The notes: generated by a model not told the origin, from the sequence alone. A DNA stretch of 11,808 nucleotides from an uncultured Clostridia bacterium (GCA_937891215.1 CALAEU010000010.1:1-11808); one strand, 5' to 3'; shown: positions 1-5,607, numbered from the stretch's first letter. Program-made: numbers and translations.

Positions 1-69
1 AGTGGAAGCACAGATGCAGAGGCACGTAAGGTATTTGCTTTAGTTTGTACAATATCTGAAACTAATATA
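1..69 (+). other. Possible 3' end of an upstream + strand transcript
   Basis: These bases lead directly into a strong + strand terminator, so a transcript that starts outside the window probably ends here. The frame starting at base 1 has purine-rich first codon positions and reads SGSTDAEARKVFALV, which looks coding. However, it has no stop until 193-195, beyond the hairpin. The frame starting at base 2 stops at 41-43 and the frame starting at base 3 at 27-29. I cannot decide between a protein tail and a non-coding RNA end, and I recognise no family. Confidence 0.2.
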
Positions 70-114
70 ACAACAGGAACTGAGATTTTTAAAACCTCAG
101 TTCCTGTTGTTTTT
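70..114 (+). terminator. Rho-independent terminator, + strand
   Basis: A perfect 15-bp stem (70-84 pairing with 96-110, arms ACAACAGGAACTGAG and its complement) has an 11-base loop and is followed by a T run at 111-114. The T run is on the + strand, so it mainly ends a transcript arriving from the left edge. The opposing rubredoxin gene stops at 113-115, inside the T run, so the same hairpin could also end that transcript, although the - strand U tract is weaker. Confidence 0.85.
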
Positions 115-268
115 ATGCTTTTTCAAACTCCTCTTTACCTAACCCACACACTGGACAAACCCAGTCAGCAGGAACTTCACCCCAAGGAGTGTTAGGTGCT
201 ATACCACTATCCGGGTCACCCTCTGCAACCTTGTATTCATAACCGCAAGGACAAACATATTTTTCCAT
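113..268 (-). CDS. Rubredoxin with a shortened first Cys knuckle
   Basis: A 51-residue protein starting [12 protein letters not shown] and ending [11 protein letters not shown]. The core ([10 protein letters not shown], then DWVCPVCG) is classic rubredoxin, a one-iron Fe(Cys)4 electron carrier in the cytoplasm of anaerobes that passes electrons to rubrerythrins and flavodiiron proteins. The ligands would be C6, C8, C38 and C41. The second knuckle is normal (CPVCG), but the first is C-P-C-G, one residue shorter than the usual CxxCG. The start is fixed by an AAGGTGA ribosome-binding site five bases upstream. It is transcribed divergently from the glycosidase gene at 404. A reverse rubrerythrin, a plausible electron acceptor, lies about 5 kb away. 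The family call is very secure; the partner is inferred. Confidence 0.95.
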   Translation of the reverse strand: MEKYVCPCGYEYKVAEGDPDSGIAPNTPWGEVPADWVCPVCGLGKEEFEKA

Positions 269-290
269 CAATATCACCTTTTCCCAAAAA

Positions 291-309
291 ATTAGCGATT
301 GTCGCCAAT
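291..309. promoter_or_regulatory. Inverted repeat upstream of rubredoxin
   Basis: The arms ATTAGCGA and TCGCCAAT are separated by TTG and differ from perfect symmetry at one base. The repeat lies in the 5' leader of the rubredoxin gene, just upstream of its ribosome-binding site. It could be an operator or a short mRNA hairpin. It does not match an operator consensus that I know. Confidence 0.35.
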
Positions 310-333
310 TTAATTATTGGTAAATTATTCAAA

Positions 334-339
334 ATTATA
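334..339 (-). promoter_or_regulatory. Candidate -10 box of rubredoxin promoter
   Basis: The - strand reads TATAAT here, 66 bases upstream of the rubredoxin start codon. No good -35 box is visible 16-18 bases upstream. It overlaps a TATACT on the + strand (336-341). The surrounding 333-347 reads AATTATACTATTATT, an inverted repeat of 7-1-7 form with one mismatch, which is the general shape of Fur-family boxes. Confidence 0.35.
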
Positions 340-360
340 CTATTATTTTTATCATTTTAG

Positions 361-369
361 TGATATACT
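361..369 (+). promoter_or_regulatory. Extended -10 promoter of the GH-N glycosidase gene
   Basis: TGATATACT is a TGn-extended -10 (hexamer TATACT at 364-369), 34 bases before the ATG at 404. The predicted transcription start, near 376, falls after the upstream ATG at 374, which supports translation from 404. No strong -35 is visible. Confidence 0.45.
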
Positions 370-403
370 CTAAATGATAAAAAAGCGAGGTGTATTTTTA
401 ATT

Positions 404-2059
404 ATGGAATCAATTTTAAAAATTGTTATGAGTGCAATTATGAGTCTTATAACTGCACTTAGTTCATTTTTGGCAACACCGCCAATGGGTAATGAGATTA
501 ATCCTACACTCCCACCATCAGATATTGGTTTAATGGATTTTGACTTTCTCAAATATCCTGATGAAGCAGTAAAAACATTGGAAGACAACGGAATTAGTTT
601 AGAAACTTTTAAAAACAGAGCTACTGAAGGCGATGGCGAATATGGTGAAGCCCGTGGTCACGAAGACGCAAACGGTGTTATTATTTCACCTTATTATTCA
701 CTTAAAATAAATGGGCACTCTGTTCCTGTTTATTCAACTGTTACATTCGTTGGTGACACTGAAACTGGTGAGTTACATTCATTCTCTGAAATCTACATTG
801 ATGAAAATACAGAGTTACCATTAGAAATAACACTTTCTTCTGAAGATTATAAAATTAAAAGCGCTCTTTGTTTACCGGATTCTTTAAAAGTTGTTTCACA
901 CATGAACAACAACACACTGACTGCATTTATTAAAGGCACAGGTACATACACATTTGTACTCAACAAATCACAGGAAGCAGCATTTACACTTTTTGTAAAA
1001 GACCGTCTTGATGAAGACGCAACAATCGAGAGTTTAAAAGTTGCTTATGGTGAAGAAAATGTTACTGTATATGACAGCGGTGTTCATTACCTTGATTATA
1101 TAAATGTAACAAAGGACAATTCAGTTATTTATTTAAGACAAGGTGCTTACCTTGTTGCAAACCATAAATATGAAATAAATTCATTGGAAGACGAAGCACT
1201 TTATGTGGAAGATGAAGCACTTTCTTCTAATGCTCTCGGTCTTACAAGAATGCCTTTTGTCAACTTCGGCAACTGCTCAAATGTAAGATTTTATGGTCGC
1301 GGTATTATTGATATGACAAGACTTGACCGCAGAGAAAGACGCGGTATGGTGTTCACAAATTGTAACAATGTTGAAGTTATTGGTCCGAAAATCATCAACT
1401 CACCTGAATGGTCATTTATTGCTTACAACTGCGAAAATGTAAACATTGTTGACCTTGATATTTTTGGTTACAGAATTAACTCTGACGGTTTCGCAATCTG
1501 CAGTTCAAGAAATGTTAATGTAAGCAGAAGTTTTGTAAGAACCGGTGACGATTTATTCGGTGTAAAAGGTCTTGGAGGTTACGACGGAATCAAATGTCAG
1601 AATGTAACATTCAGCGAATGTTACGGTTGGGGCGGTAAAGCAAGATGCTTTGGTATTTTCGGCGAAGTTCACGCACCTATAAGCGATATTACTTTTAAAG
1701 ATTCTGCAGTAATTTACCGTGACGCTACCTGGGATAATGACAGAGTTTGCTCACTCGGTATTATAGTTGAACAGGCAGGCGGTTCTATAAGTAATGTTAC
1801 TTACGACAATATAGAAATTTACAAAGACACAGGCAGAGCAATAGGTTGCCTTATTTACAGTGACGATATTGAAAATTTCGTAGTAGATAACATTCAATAT
1901 AAAAATATTAAATACAACGCAGAGTTACCTGCAAAATTCACTTCTAACGGCAAACATAACACAATTAATGCTACAATTGAAAATGTTACTGCAAATGGTG
2001 AAATACTCACAAGCGGTAATATTATTAAAGATGAATTTGCGAATGTTATATTTAAATAA
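404..2059 (+). CDS. Clan GH-N (GH28/GH49-like) right-handed beta-helix glycosidase
   Basis: A 551-residue protein. A hydrophobic segment at about residues 4-25 suggests export or a membrane anchor. A beta-sandwich-like region follows, then a parallel beta-helix from about residue 220 (DSGVHYLDYINV, later FYGRGIIDM). The putative catalytic aspartates fit the GH28/GH49 pattern: NSDG (D361) and GDD (D382, D383), roughly 21 residues apart. The GHG and RIK motifs of polygalacturonases are absent; YGWGGKARCFGIFGE (from Y407) occupies that place. The substrate is therefore unknown: possibly pectin-like, dextran-like or another glycan. ATG 404 has GAGGTG upstream. An alternative in-frame ATG at 374 has no ribosome-binding site, but it would add a basic MIKKR leader. 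The stop codon abuts an intergenic repeat. The fold is fairly sure; the exact family is not. Confidence 0.8.
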   Translation: MESILKIVMSAIMSLITALSSFLATPPMGNEINPTLPPSDIGLMDFDFLKYPDEAVKTLEDNGISLETFKNRATEGDGEYGEARGHEDANGVIISPYYSLKINGHSVPVYSTVTFVGDTETGELHSFSEIYIDENTELPLEITLSSEDYKIKSALCLPDSLKVVSHMNNNTLTAFIKGTGTYTFVLNKSQEAAFTLFVKDRLDEDATIESLKVAYGEENVTVYDSGVHYLDYINVTKDNSVIYLRQGAYLVANHKYEINSLEDEALYVEDEALSSNALGLTRMPFVNFGNCSNVRFYGRGIIDMTRLDRRERRGMVFTNCNNVEVIGPKIINSPEWSFIAYNCENVNIVDLDIFGYRINSDGFAICSSRNVNVSRSFVRTGDDLFGVKGLGGYDGIKCQNVTFSECYGWGGKARCFGIFGEVHAPISDITFKDSAVIYRDATWDNDRVCSLGIIVEQAGGSISNVTYDNIEIYKDTGRAIGCLIYSDDIENFVVDNIQYKNIKYNAELPAKFTSNGKHNTINATIENVTANGEILTSGNIIKDEFANVIFK

Positions 2060-2308
2060 TGCAGAATGCAGAATGCAAAATGCAGAATTTCGGAAGTCCT
2101 GCGGACTTGATTATAATTATTGTTGAATAAAAATAGTTCATCCTATCATTTAAAGTTGGTTTTAACATCAACTATGAATGATAGGATATTTTCATATTTA
2201 TTGATATTTAATTATAATAGCGTCGCAGACCTTCAATTCCGAATTAAGCATTACGCATTCCGAATTTTTAAATAGCAACCCTTAATTCTGCATTCAGCAT
2301 TCAGCACT
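2058..2308. repeat. Composite intergenic repeat element A (convergent junction)
   Basis: The element starts with tandem GCAGAAT-type micro-repeats (2058-2090). Next come a small hairpin (AAGTCC-TGC-GGACTT, 2094-2108), an AT-rich arm containing ATTATAATTA, a central hairpin (2140-2187), a reverse AT-rich arm containing TAATTATAAT, a second small hairpin (GTC-GCA-GAC, about 2223-2231) and reverse micro-repeats (2233-2308, ATTCCGAATT and CTGCATTCAGCATT). Bases 2090-2135 match the complement of 10280-10325 at about 40 of 46 positions. The end at 2293-2308 matches 10129-10144 inverted. It sits exactly between two convergent genes and touches both stop codons. Confidence 0.75.
2140..2187. terminator. 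Central hairpin of element A, probable two-way terminator
   Basis: ATCCTATCATT (2140-2150) pairs with AATGATAGGAT (2177-2187). An inner AGTTG (2154-2158) pairs with CAACT (2169-2173) after a short mismatch. T-rich sequence follows on the + strand (ATTTTCATATTTATT) and also on the - strand. It could stop transcripts from both the glycosidase and the ABM gene. Confidence 0.5.
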
Positions 2309-2597
2309 TCTCCGTAACATACCTCTCAACTTTTACCTGCAACTCATATTTATCTTTGAGTTCAGCTATTTTTTTCATATCGTCTGAATTGTGATGAAAA
2401 TGCAACGCGTCACTATCTTTCCAACGGTCAACGAGTAAAATTGTCTCTTTATCTCTTACTGAATAAAAATATTCATAACTTTCGTTTCCATCTTTATTTC
2501 TTATATGGTCAGCTAAACCGCTTCGCTCCATTTCTTCCATAAACATTTTTGCGGCACCGTTCTTGCCTTTGTAGTATAAATTCAATGCAATACTCAT
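2301..2597 (-). CDS. Antibiotic biosynthesis monooxygenase (ABM) domain protein
   Basis: A 98-residue single-domain protein. The pattern VDRWKDSDALHFHH followed by MKKIAELKDKY and VERY is typical of the ABM/YgiN fold, a small dimeric ferredoxin-like barrel found in quinol monooxygenases and heme-degrading enzymes. Which substrate it uses cannot be told. The start at 2597 is chosen because AAGGTGA lies six bases upstream; a longer frame to 2681 has no ribosome-binding site and a low-complexity start. The last codon and TGA stop are formed by micro-repeat sequence of element A (GCTGAATGCTGAAT on the - strand), so the C-terminus may have been changed when the repeat arrived. It stands alone, between repeat regions. 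Confidence 0.85.
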   Translation of the reverse strand: MSIALNLYYKGKNGAAKMFMEEMERSGLADHIRNKDGNESYEYFYSVRDKETILLVDRWKDSDALHFHHNSDDMKKIAELKDKYELQVKVERYVTEKC

Positions 2598-2643
2598 AAA
2601 ATCACCTTTTCCGTTTTTTACTATTGTTACAAGAATTTGAGAA

Positions 2644-2649
2644 ATTATA
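2644..2649 (-). promoter_or_regulatory. Candidate -10 box of the ABM gene
   Basis: A perfect TATAAT on the - strand lies 46 bases upstream of the ABM start codon. No convincing -35 is present at 16-18 bases. Confidence 0.3.
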
Positions 2650-2730
2650 CATTTTGAGAAAGTGAGAAATAATAGTTTCATCTATTTTGATAAACTTAAA
2701 TTAAAGAAACAAATTTTAATTTATGATATA

Positions 2731-3090
2731 CCTCTCTTCGAAGAGAGGGGGACTATTCTTTTCAAAAACTCACTGATATTATTAAGTTTTCAGGCGATAG
2801 ATTTGTTTTTAATTATAATGAAATTTAATCGGAATGGTGGAGAGTTCTTAAAAATTTTGATGAATAATGAAGTCGCTTACGCTGATGAATGATGAAGAAT
2901 GAATAATATAATGCCAACGCAGTTCCTCAATTATTCATTTTTCATTATTCAATATTCATCATTCATTAAATAAAAGAACTCTCCACCACCCAAGGTACAT
3001 TATAAATTCTATAAAGTTTTCTACTCGCTTGAAAGTATGCGAAAACCAGCAAAACAACGAAATGGCGGTCCCCCTCTCTTCGAAGAGAGG
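2731..3090. repeat. Nested inverted-repeat element (outer arms 23 bp)
   Basis: The 23 bases at 2731-2753 recur exactly in inverted orientation at 3068-3090. Each arm contains the 18-bp self-palindrome CCTCTCTTCGAAGAGAGG. At the right end this palindrome is enclosed by a further stem, GCGGTC with GACCGT. The 360-bp unit occupies most of the gene-free stretch 2598-3282 and encloses a second inverted repeat (2835-2988). It has no transposase. Short open frames inside it (2662-2892 and 3037-3225) run through the palindromes and have no ribosome-binding site, so I treat them as non-coding. Confidence 0.7.
2835..2988. repeat. Inner MITE-like element with 15-bp terminal inverted repeats
   Basis: TGGTGGAGAGTTCTT (2835-2849) is repeated perfectly inverted at 2974-2988, giving a 154-bp unit. 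Inside, tandem GAATGAT/GAATAAT micro-repeats (about 2860-2906) are themselves inverted at about 2930-2966. This leaves a small centre that contains ATAATGCCAACGCAGTTCC. The unit could fold into one long hairpin. No clear target-site duplication is seen at its borders. Confidence 0.65.
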
Positions 3091-3108
3091 CAGACCGTCA
3101 CATTTAAT

Positions 3109-3160
3109 TTTTCGTTTCATTTAAAGTTTATTGTAGCTGAAAACGATAGAATATTTTTGT
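3109..3160. repeat. Degenerate hairpin related to the central stems of elements A and B
   Basis: TTCGTTTCA and TGAAAACGATAGAATATTTTT flank a loop of about 20 bases. The right side resembles the right stem of element B (GAAAATGATAGAACTT, then an ATTTTT run). It may be a decayed copy of the same hairpin. A pair of 11-bp direct repeats, ACTAGCCATAC, follows at 3175-3185 and 3193-3203. Confidence 0.3.
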
Positions 3161-3220
3161 TTACTTTACTAGCAACTAGCCATACCAACCACACTAGCCA
3201 TACTATAAATTGTGCATTTT

Positions 3221-3275
3221 TATAATGCCAACGCAGTTCCGAAAATTCCGAATTACGAATTCCGAATTATAATTT
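3221..3275. repeat. Half element: exact 20-mer plus GAATTCCG micro-repeats
   Basis: Bases 3221-3240 are an exact copy of 2907-2926 (TATAATGCCAACGCAGTTCC). The copy is followed by micro-repeats of the ATTCCGAATTA type (3245-3270) and an ATTATAA. The same ATTCCGAATT unit occurs in element A (2236-2268). It ends 8 bases before the stop codon of the gene at 3283-3639. Confidence 0.6.
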
Positions 3276-3282
3276 GAATTTA

Positions 3283-3639
3283 TTATCTTCCCATCAATAA
3301 AATCACGAGAAATACAAGAAGAAATCCTGAAATTACAGAACCGAATAACGCAATTGTTCCTTTTATAGATTTTAAAATCTGTAATTTTTTCATTGTGAGA
3401 AATTCGTTTATTTCTCTCTCGTTTAAATCTGGTTCATAAACTGTATAAAATTCAGAATCAGAGTTTTTACCGTCAGAATTTCTGTAACGGAAAACACCCT
3501 GTGGTAAATCCTGACCATCTTCAATATAGCGTTTGAACGCTCTGTTTTCTTCTTCTGAGCAAGGAATTCGTTGTAATAAATCAAACTCAAAACGCATTGT
3601 ACGAAGTTCTGTTCTTAAATCTTTTCTGTTATTTGCCAT
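3283..3639 (-). CDS. Hypothetical protein with C-terminal membrane helix
   Basis: 118 residues; I recognise no family. Residues 1-90 are charged and probably soluble. The N-terminus is basic (MANNRKDLRTELR), followed by an acidic, polar middle (CSEEENRAFKRYIEDGQDLP). Residues about 94-116 form a single hydrophobic helix ending in LLMGR, which suggests a tail-anchored cytoplasmic protein. The start has AGAGGTG upstream and a good sigma-A promoter at 3679-3707. It is one of two adjacent, separately promoted small membrane-protein genes, with a terminator between them. Confidence 0.8.
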   Translation of the reverse strand: MANNRKDLRTELRTMRFEFDLLQRIPCSEEENRAFKRYIEDGQDLPQGVFRYRNSDGKNSDSEFYTVYEPDLNEREINEFLTMKKLQILKSIKGTIALFGSVISGFLLVFLVILLMGR

Positions 3640-3678
3640 ATTTCACACCTCTGAACAATATGTTGAATAATTAACAAT

Positions 3679-3707
3679 ATTCTAACACTATTTATATAAA
3701 TGTGCAA
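3679..3707 (-). promoter_or_regulatory. Sigma-A promoter of the 3283-3639 gene
   Basis: On the - strand, TTGCAC (3702-3707) and TAGAAT (3679-3684) are separated by exactly 17 bases. The predicted start is near 3672, about 33 bases before the start codon. Confidence 0.7.
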
Positions 3708-3711
3708 GTAC

Positions 3712-3753
3712 AAATGATAAAAAATACAGAGCAATCTGTATTTTTTATCATTT
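3712..3753 (-). terminator. Terminator overlapping the stop codon of the 3748-4332 gene
   Basis: A perfect 18-bp stem (3712-3729 with 3736-3753) has a six-base loop, AGCAAT. The distal arm carries a run of six T on the - strand. The TGA stop (3748-3750) lies inside the stem. Confidence 0.75.
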
Positions 3754-4332
3754 AACATATTCAATTTTTTCAATTTTATATTCATCAGTTGTATCGCCAC
3801 CACAATAATAAAAGTCAAAACCATTATCGTTCCAGACAATTTTATAATCATTATCTTTAATTGGTGATACACAATCATCAGTAGAACAAACAGCAATTTC
3901 TTCTATAAAAAATGGTGATGTTTGCTCATAGAATTTTATTATTCCCGCTTGAAAAATATCTTCCTCTGATACTAAAACTATATGTTCATTATCTGGTGAA
4001 ACCATCTCTACGTATGTTCCAGTTTTATAAAAAAGCACCTGAATTAAACAAGCACACGACAATAATGCTAATACCACTGCAATTGATACAGAAGAAATTA
4101 ATTTATTTTTTATATTCTTTATAATTAGTAACACTAAAGGCACAGCAAATAAGATTATCGCAATCACACATAGCAACGGTGACATATTCGTGATATTTAA
4201 CTTAAAAACAGGAAGATAAAAAAACATATCGTTATTTTCTAATATATCTAATATTAAACAGGGCACAAAAAGCACTGCTGATAAACAAAAAAATATTTTT
4301 GATAACTTTGGTACTATAATTCTATTTTTCAT
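3748..4332 (-). CDS. Hypothetical three-helix membrane protein with C-terminal domain
   Basis: 194 residues. There are three predicted transmembrane helices at about residues 11-31, 51-72 and 80-101. A soluble region of about 90 residues follows (MVSPDNEHIVLVSEE near its start, later STDDCVSPIKDNDYKIVWNDNGFDFYY). The last helix and the VSPD..H pattern recall uncharacterised clostridial proteins, but I cannot name a family. The start at 4332 is preferred: GAGGG lies five bases upstream, and the promoter at 4355-4383 rules out an ATG at 4383, which lies at the -35 box. The gene stands alone between two terminators. Confidence 0.8.
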   Translation of the reverse strand: MKNRIIVPKLSKIFFCLSAVLFVPCLILDILENNDMFFYLPVFKLNITNMSPLLCVIAIILFAVPLVLLIIKNIKNKLISSVSIAVVLALLSCACLIQVLFYKTGTYVEMVSPDNEHIVLVSEEDIFQAGIIKFYEQTSPFFIEEIAVCSTDDCVSPIKDNDYKIVWNDNGFDFYYCGGDTTDEYKIEKIEYVK

Positions 4333-4354
4333 ATTAACCCTCATCCTTGCGTGT

Positions 4355-4383
4355 ATAGTATCAATTATTCTCCTTGTTGTCAA
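4355..4383 (-). promoter_or_regulatory. Strong sigma-A promoter of the 3748-4332 gene
   Basis: On the - strand, a perfect TTGACA (4378-4383) is followed after 17 bases by TACTAT (4355-4360), with a TGa extension just before the -10. Confidence 0.8.
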
Positions 4384-4388
4384 GTTTA

Positions 4389-4427
4389 AAACCCAACCTA
4401 AAGAACAAACTTCTTCAGGTTGGGTTT
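4389..4427 (-). terminator. Terminator of the flavin reductase gene
   Basis: AAACCCAACCT (4389-4399) pairs perfectly with AGGTTGGGTTT (4417-4427). On the - strand the stem ends in GGGTTTT. It lies 13 bases after the flavin reductase stop and immediately before the -35 box of the next gene. Confidence 0.75.
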
Positions 4428-4440
4428 ATGATATAAAAAA

Positions 4441-4941
4441 TCATTCACCTTTATATGTAGGTGCATTTTTGGGTGTACTACCCTTAACAACTTTATGGTA
4501 ATAACTATATGTCATTGGGGTATCTTTTGAGAGATTTCCTGCATCTGTTACCTGACCTAAAAAGATTGTATGGGTATCTGTTTCCATAGTGTTAATAACT
4601 TTACAGGTTATGTAAGAAATTGCTTGTGGTAATACAGGAGTAAATTCTTTTACGAGTGGTTCAATGCCTTCAAATTTATCAACATCTTTACCGCTTCTGA
4701 ATCCGAAAGAGCCGATTATAATCGGGTCAACACTCTCACCTAAAATATTTACAGCGAAAATACCTGTATCTTTAATACATTTATTTGTATAGTTATCGTG
4801 ATTTATTGAAATTGCAATTGTCGCAGGGGTTGAAGTTATCTGCATAGCAGAGTTGGCAGTACAACCGGTTGCTTTACCCTCACCCCATGTTGTAATAACA
4901 TAAACACCGTAAGATAAATTATATAATGCAGTATTATCCAT
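4441..4941 (-). CDS. Flavin reductase family protein (FMN-binding split barrel)
   Basis: 166 residues. The FMN-binding signature GCTANSAMQITSTPATIAIS spans residues 26-45. FAVNILGE (62-69) and THTIFLGQVTDA (123-134) are also typical. The family reduces FMN with NAD(P)H. The C-terminal MTYSYYH...TPKNAPTY matches the linker region of clostridial flavin reductase-rubredoxin fusions (high-molecular-weight rubredoxin), but here the protein ends before any rubredoxin domain. A free rubredoxin is encoded at 113-268. The start has AAGGAGT. A terminator-like hairpin separates it from the upstream reverse rubrerythrin gene, so it may be read by partial read-through or from its own promoter. A role in electron supply to peroxide reduction is inferred from its neighbours. 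Confidence 0.92.
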   Translation of the reverse strand: MDNTALYNLSYGVYVITTWGEGKATGCTANSAMQITSTPATIAISINHDNYTNKCIKDTGIFAVNILGESVDPIIIGSFGFRSGKDVDKFEGIEPLVKEFTPVLPQAISYITCKVINTMETDTHTIFLGQVTDAGNLSKDTPMTYSYYHKVVKGSTPKNAPTYKGE

Positions 4942-4962
4942 ATTTTACCACTCCTTCTTCCT

Positions 4963-4996
4963 AAAAAAGCCGATAGGAACACCTACCGGCTTTTTT
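4963..4996 (-). terminator. Terminator between reverse rubrerythrin and flavin reductase genes
   Basis: AAAAAAGCCG (4963-4972) pairs with CGGCTTTTTT (4987-4996). An A/C mismatch then separates this from an inner TAGG/CCTA stem around a four-base loop. It is followed on the - strand by only 21 bases before the next start codon. It therefore also forms part of the flavin reductase leader and could act as an attenuator. Confidence 0.75.
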
Positions 4997-5019
4997 AATT
5001 ACTAACGAATTTTTAAAAA

Positions 5020-5565
5020 TCAACCAAAATATCTCTTTAAGAGACCTTCGAATGCTTTACCGTGTCTTGCTTCGTCACGAGCCATTTCGTGAACTGTGTC
5101 GTGGATAGCGTCAAGATTTTGTTCTTTAGCCATTTTAGCAAGCTCGAATTTACCGAGTGTTGCACCGTTTTCAGCTTCAACTCTCATTTCAAGGTTTTTC
5201 TTTGTTGAGTCAGTTACGAGTTCGCCTAAAAGCTCAGCAAATTTTGCAGCGTGCTCTGCTTCTTCAAAAGCAGCTTTTTCCCAGTAAAGACCAATTTCTG
5301 GGTAGCCTTCTCTGTGAGCAACTCTTGCCATTGCAAGGTACATACCAACTTCTGTGCATTCACCGTTGAAGTTTGCACGAAGACCTTCAAGAATTTCTTC
5401 GCTAACGCCTTTAGCAACACCTAAAACGTGTTCTGCTGCCCAAGTCATTTCTTCATCTTTAACTTCAACGAATTTTTCTGCAGGTGCTTTGCAAAGTGGA
5501 CAAGCCTCTGGTGCTGTTTCACTTTCAACAATCTGACCGCAAACTAAACATTTCCATTTTTTCAT
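5020..5565 (-). CDS. Reverse rubrerythrin (N-terminal rubredoxin domain)
   Basis: 181 residues. It has a rubredoxin-type Fe site first (C6, C9, C22, C25: CLVCG and CPLC), followed by a four-helix ferritin-like di-iron domain. In that domain E69, E102-x-x-H105 and E165-x-x-H168 are visible iron ligands. This domain order is opposite to classical rubrerythrin and defines the reverse type known from clostridia, which reduces hydrogen peroxide (and scavenges oxygen) with electrons from NAD(P)H via flavoprotein and rubredoxin. It is cytoplasmic. ATG 5565 is used because GAAGGAGT lies eight bases upstream; the ATG at 5583 overlaps that site. It follows perR by 42 bases with no terminator, so the two are likely one operon under PerR-type control. 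Confidence 0.95.
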   Translation of the reverse strand: MKKWKCLVCGQIVESETAPEACPLCKAPAEKFVEVKDEEMTWAAEHVLGVAKGVSEEILEGLRANFNGECTEVGMYLAMARVAHREGYPEIGLYWEKAAFEEAEHAAKFAELLGELVTDSTKKNLEMRVEAENGATLGKFELAKMAKEQNLDAIHDTVHEMARDEARHGKAFEGLLKRYFG

Positions 5566-5607
5566 AATTAAAAACTCCTTCATGTAAATAGATTTATAGA
5601 CTTTCGC

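Noticed and set aside
370..588. Open frame on the - strand inside the glycosidase start
   Set aside because: Antisense shadow of a gene with clear family motifs; no ribosome-binding site.
2662..2892. Open frame of 76 codons on the + strand
   Set aside because: It runs through palindromic repeat sequence, has no ribosome-binding site and its protein is low in recognisable features.
2731..3090. Insertion sequence with terminal inverted repeats
   Set aside because: There is no transposase frame and no visible target-site duplication; at most it is a non-autonomous element.
3037..3225. Open frame of 62 codons on the + strand
   Set aside because: It lies across the CTCTCTTCGAAGAGAG palindrome and direct repeats, without a ribosome-binding site.
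2058..3275. CRISPR array, because of many short repeats
   Set aside because: Repeats are inverted, degenerate and lack regular unique spacers; there are no cas genes.
3615..3896. Open frame of 93 codons on the - strand overlapping two other genes
   Set aside because: It is an out-of-frame shadow of the 3748-4332 gene, with no ribosome-binding site; the promoter of 3283-3639 lies inside it.
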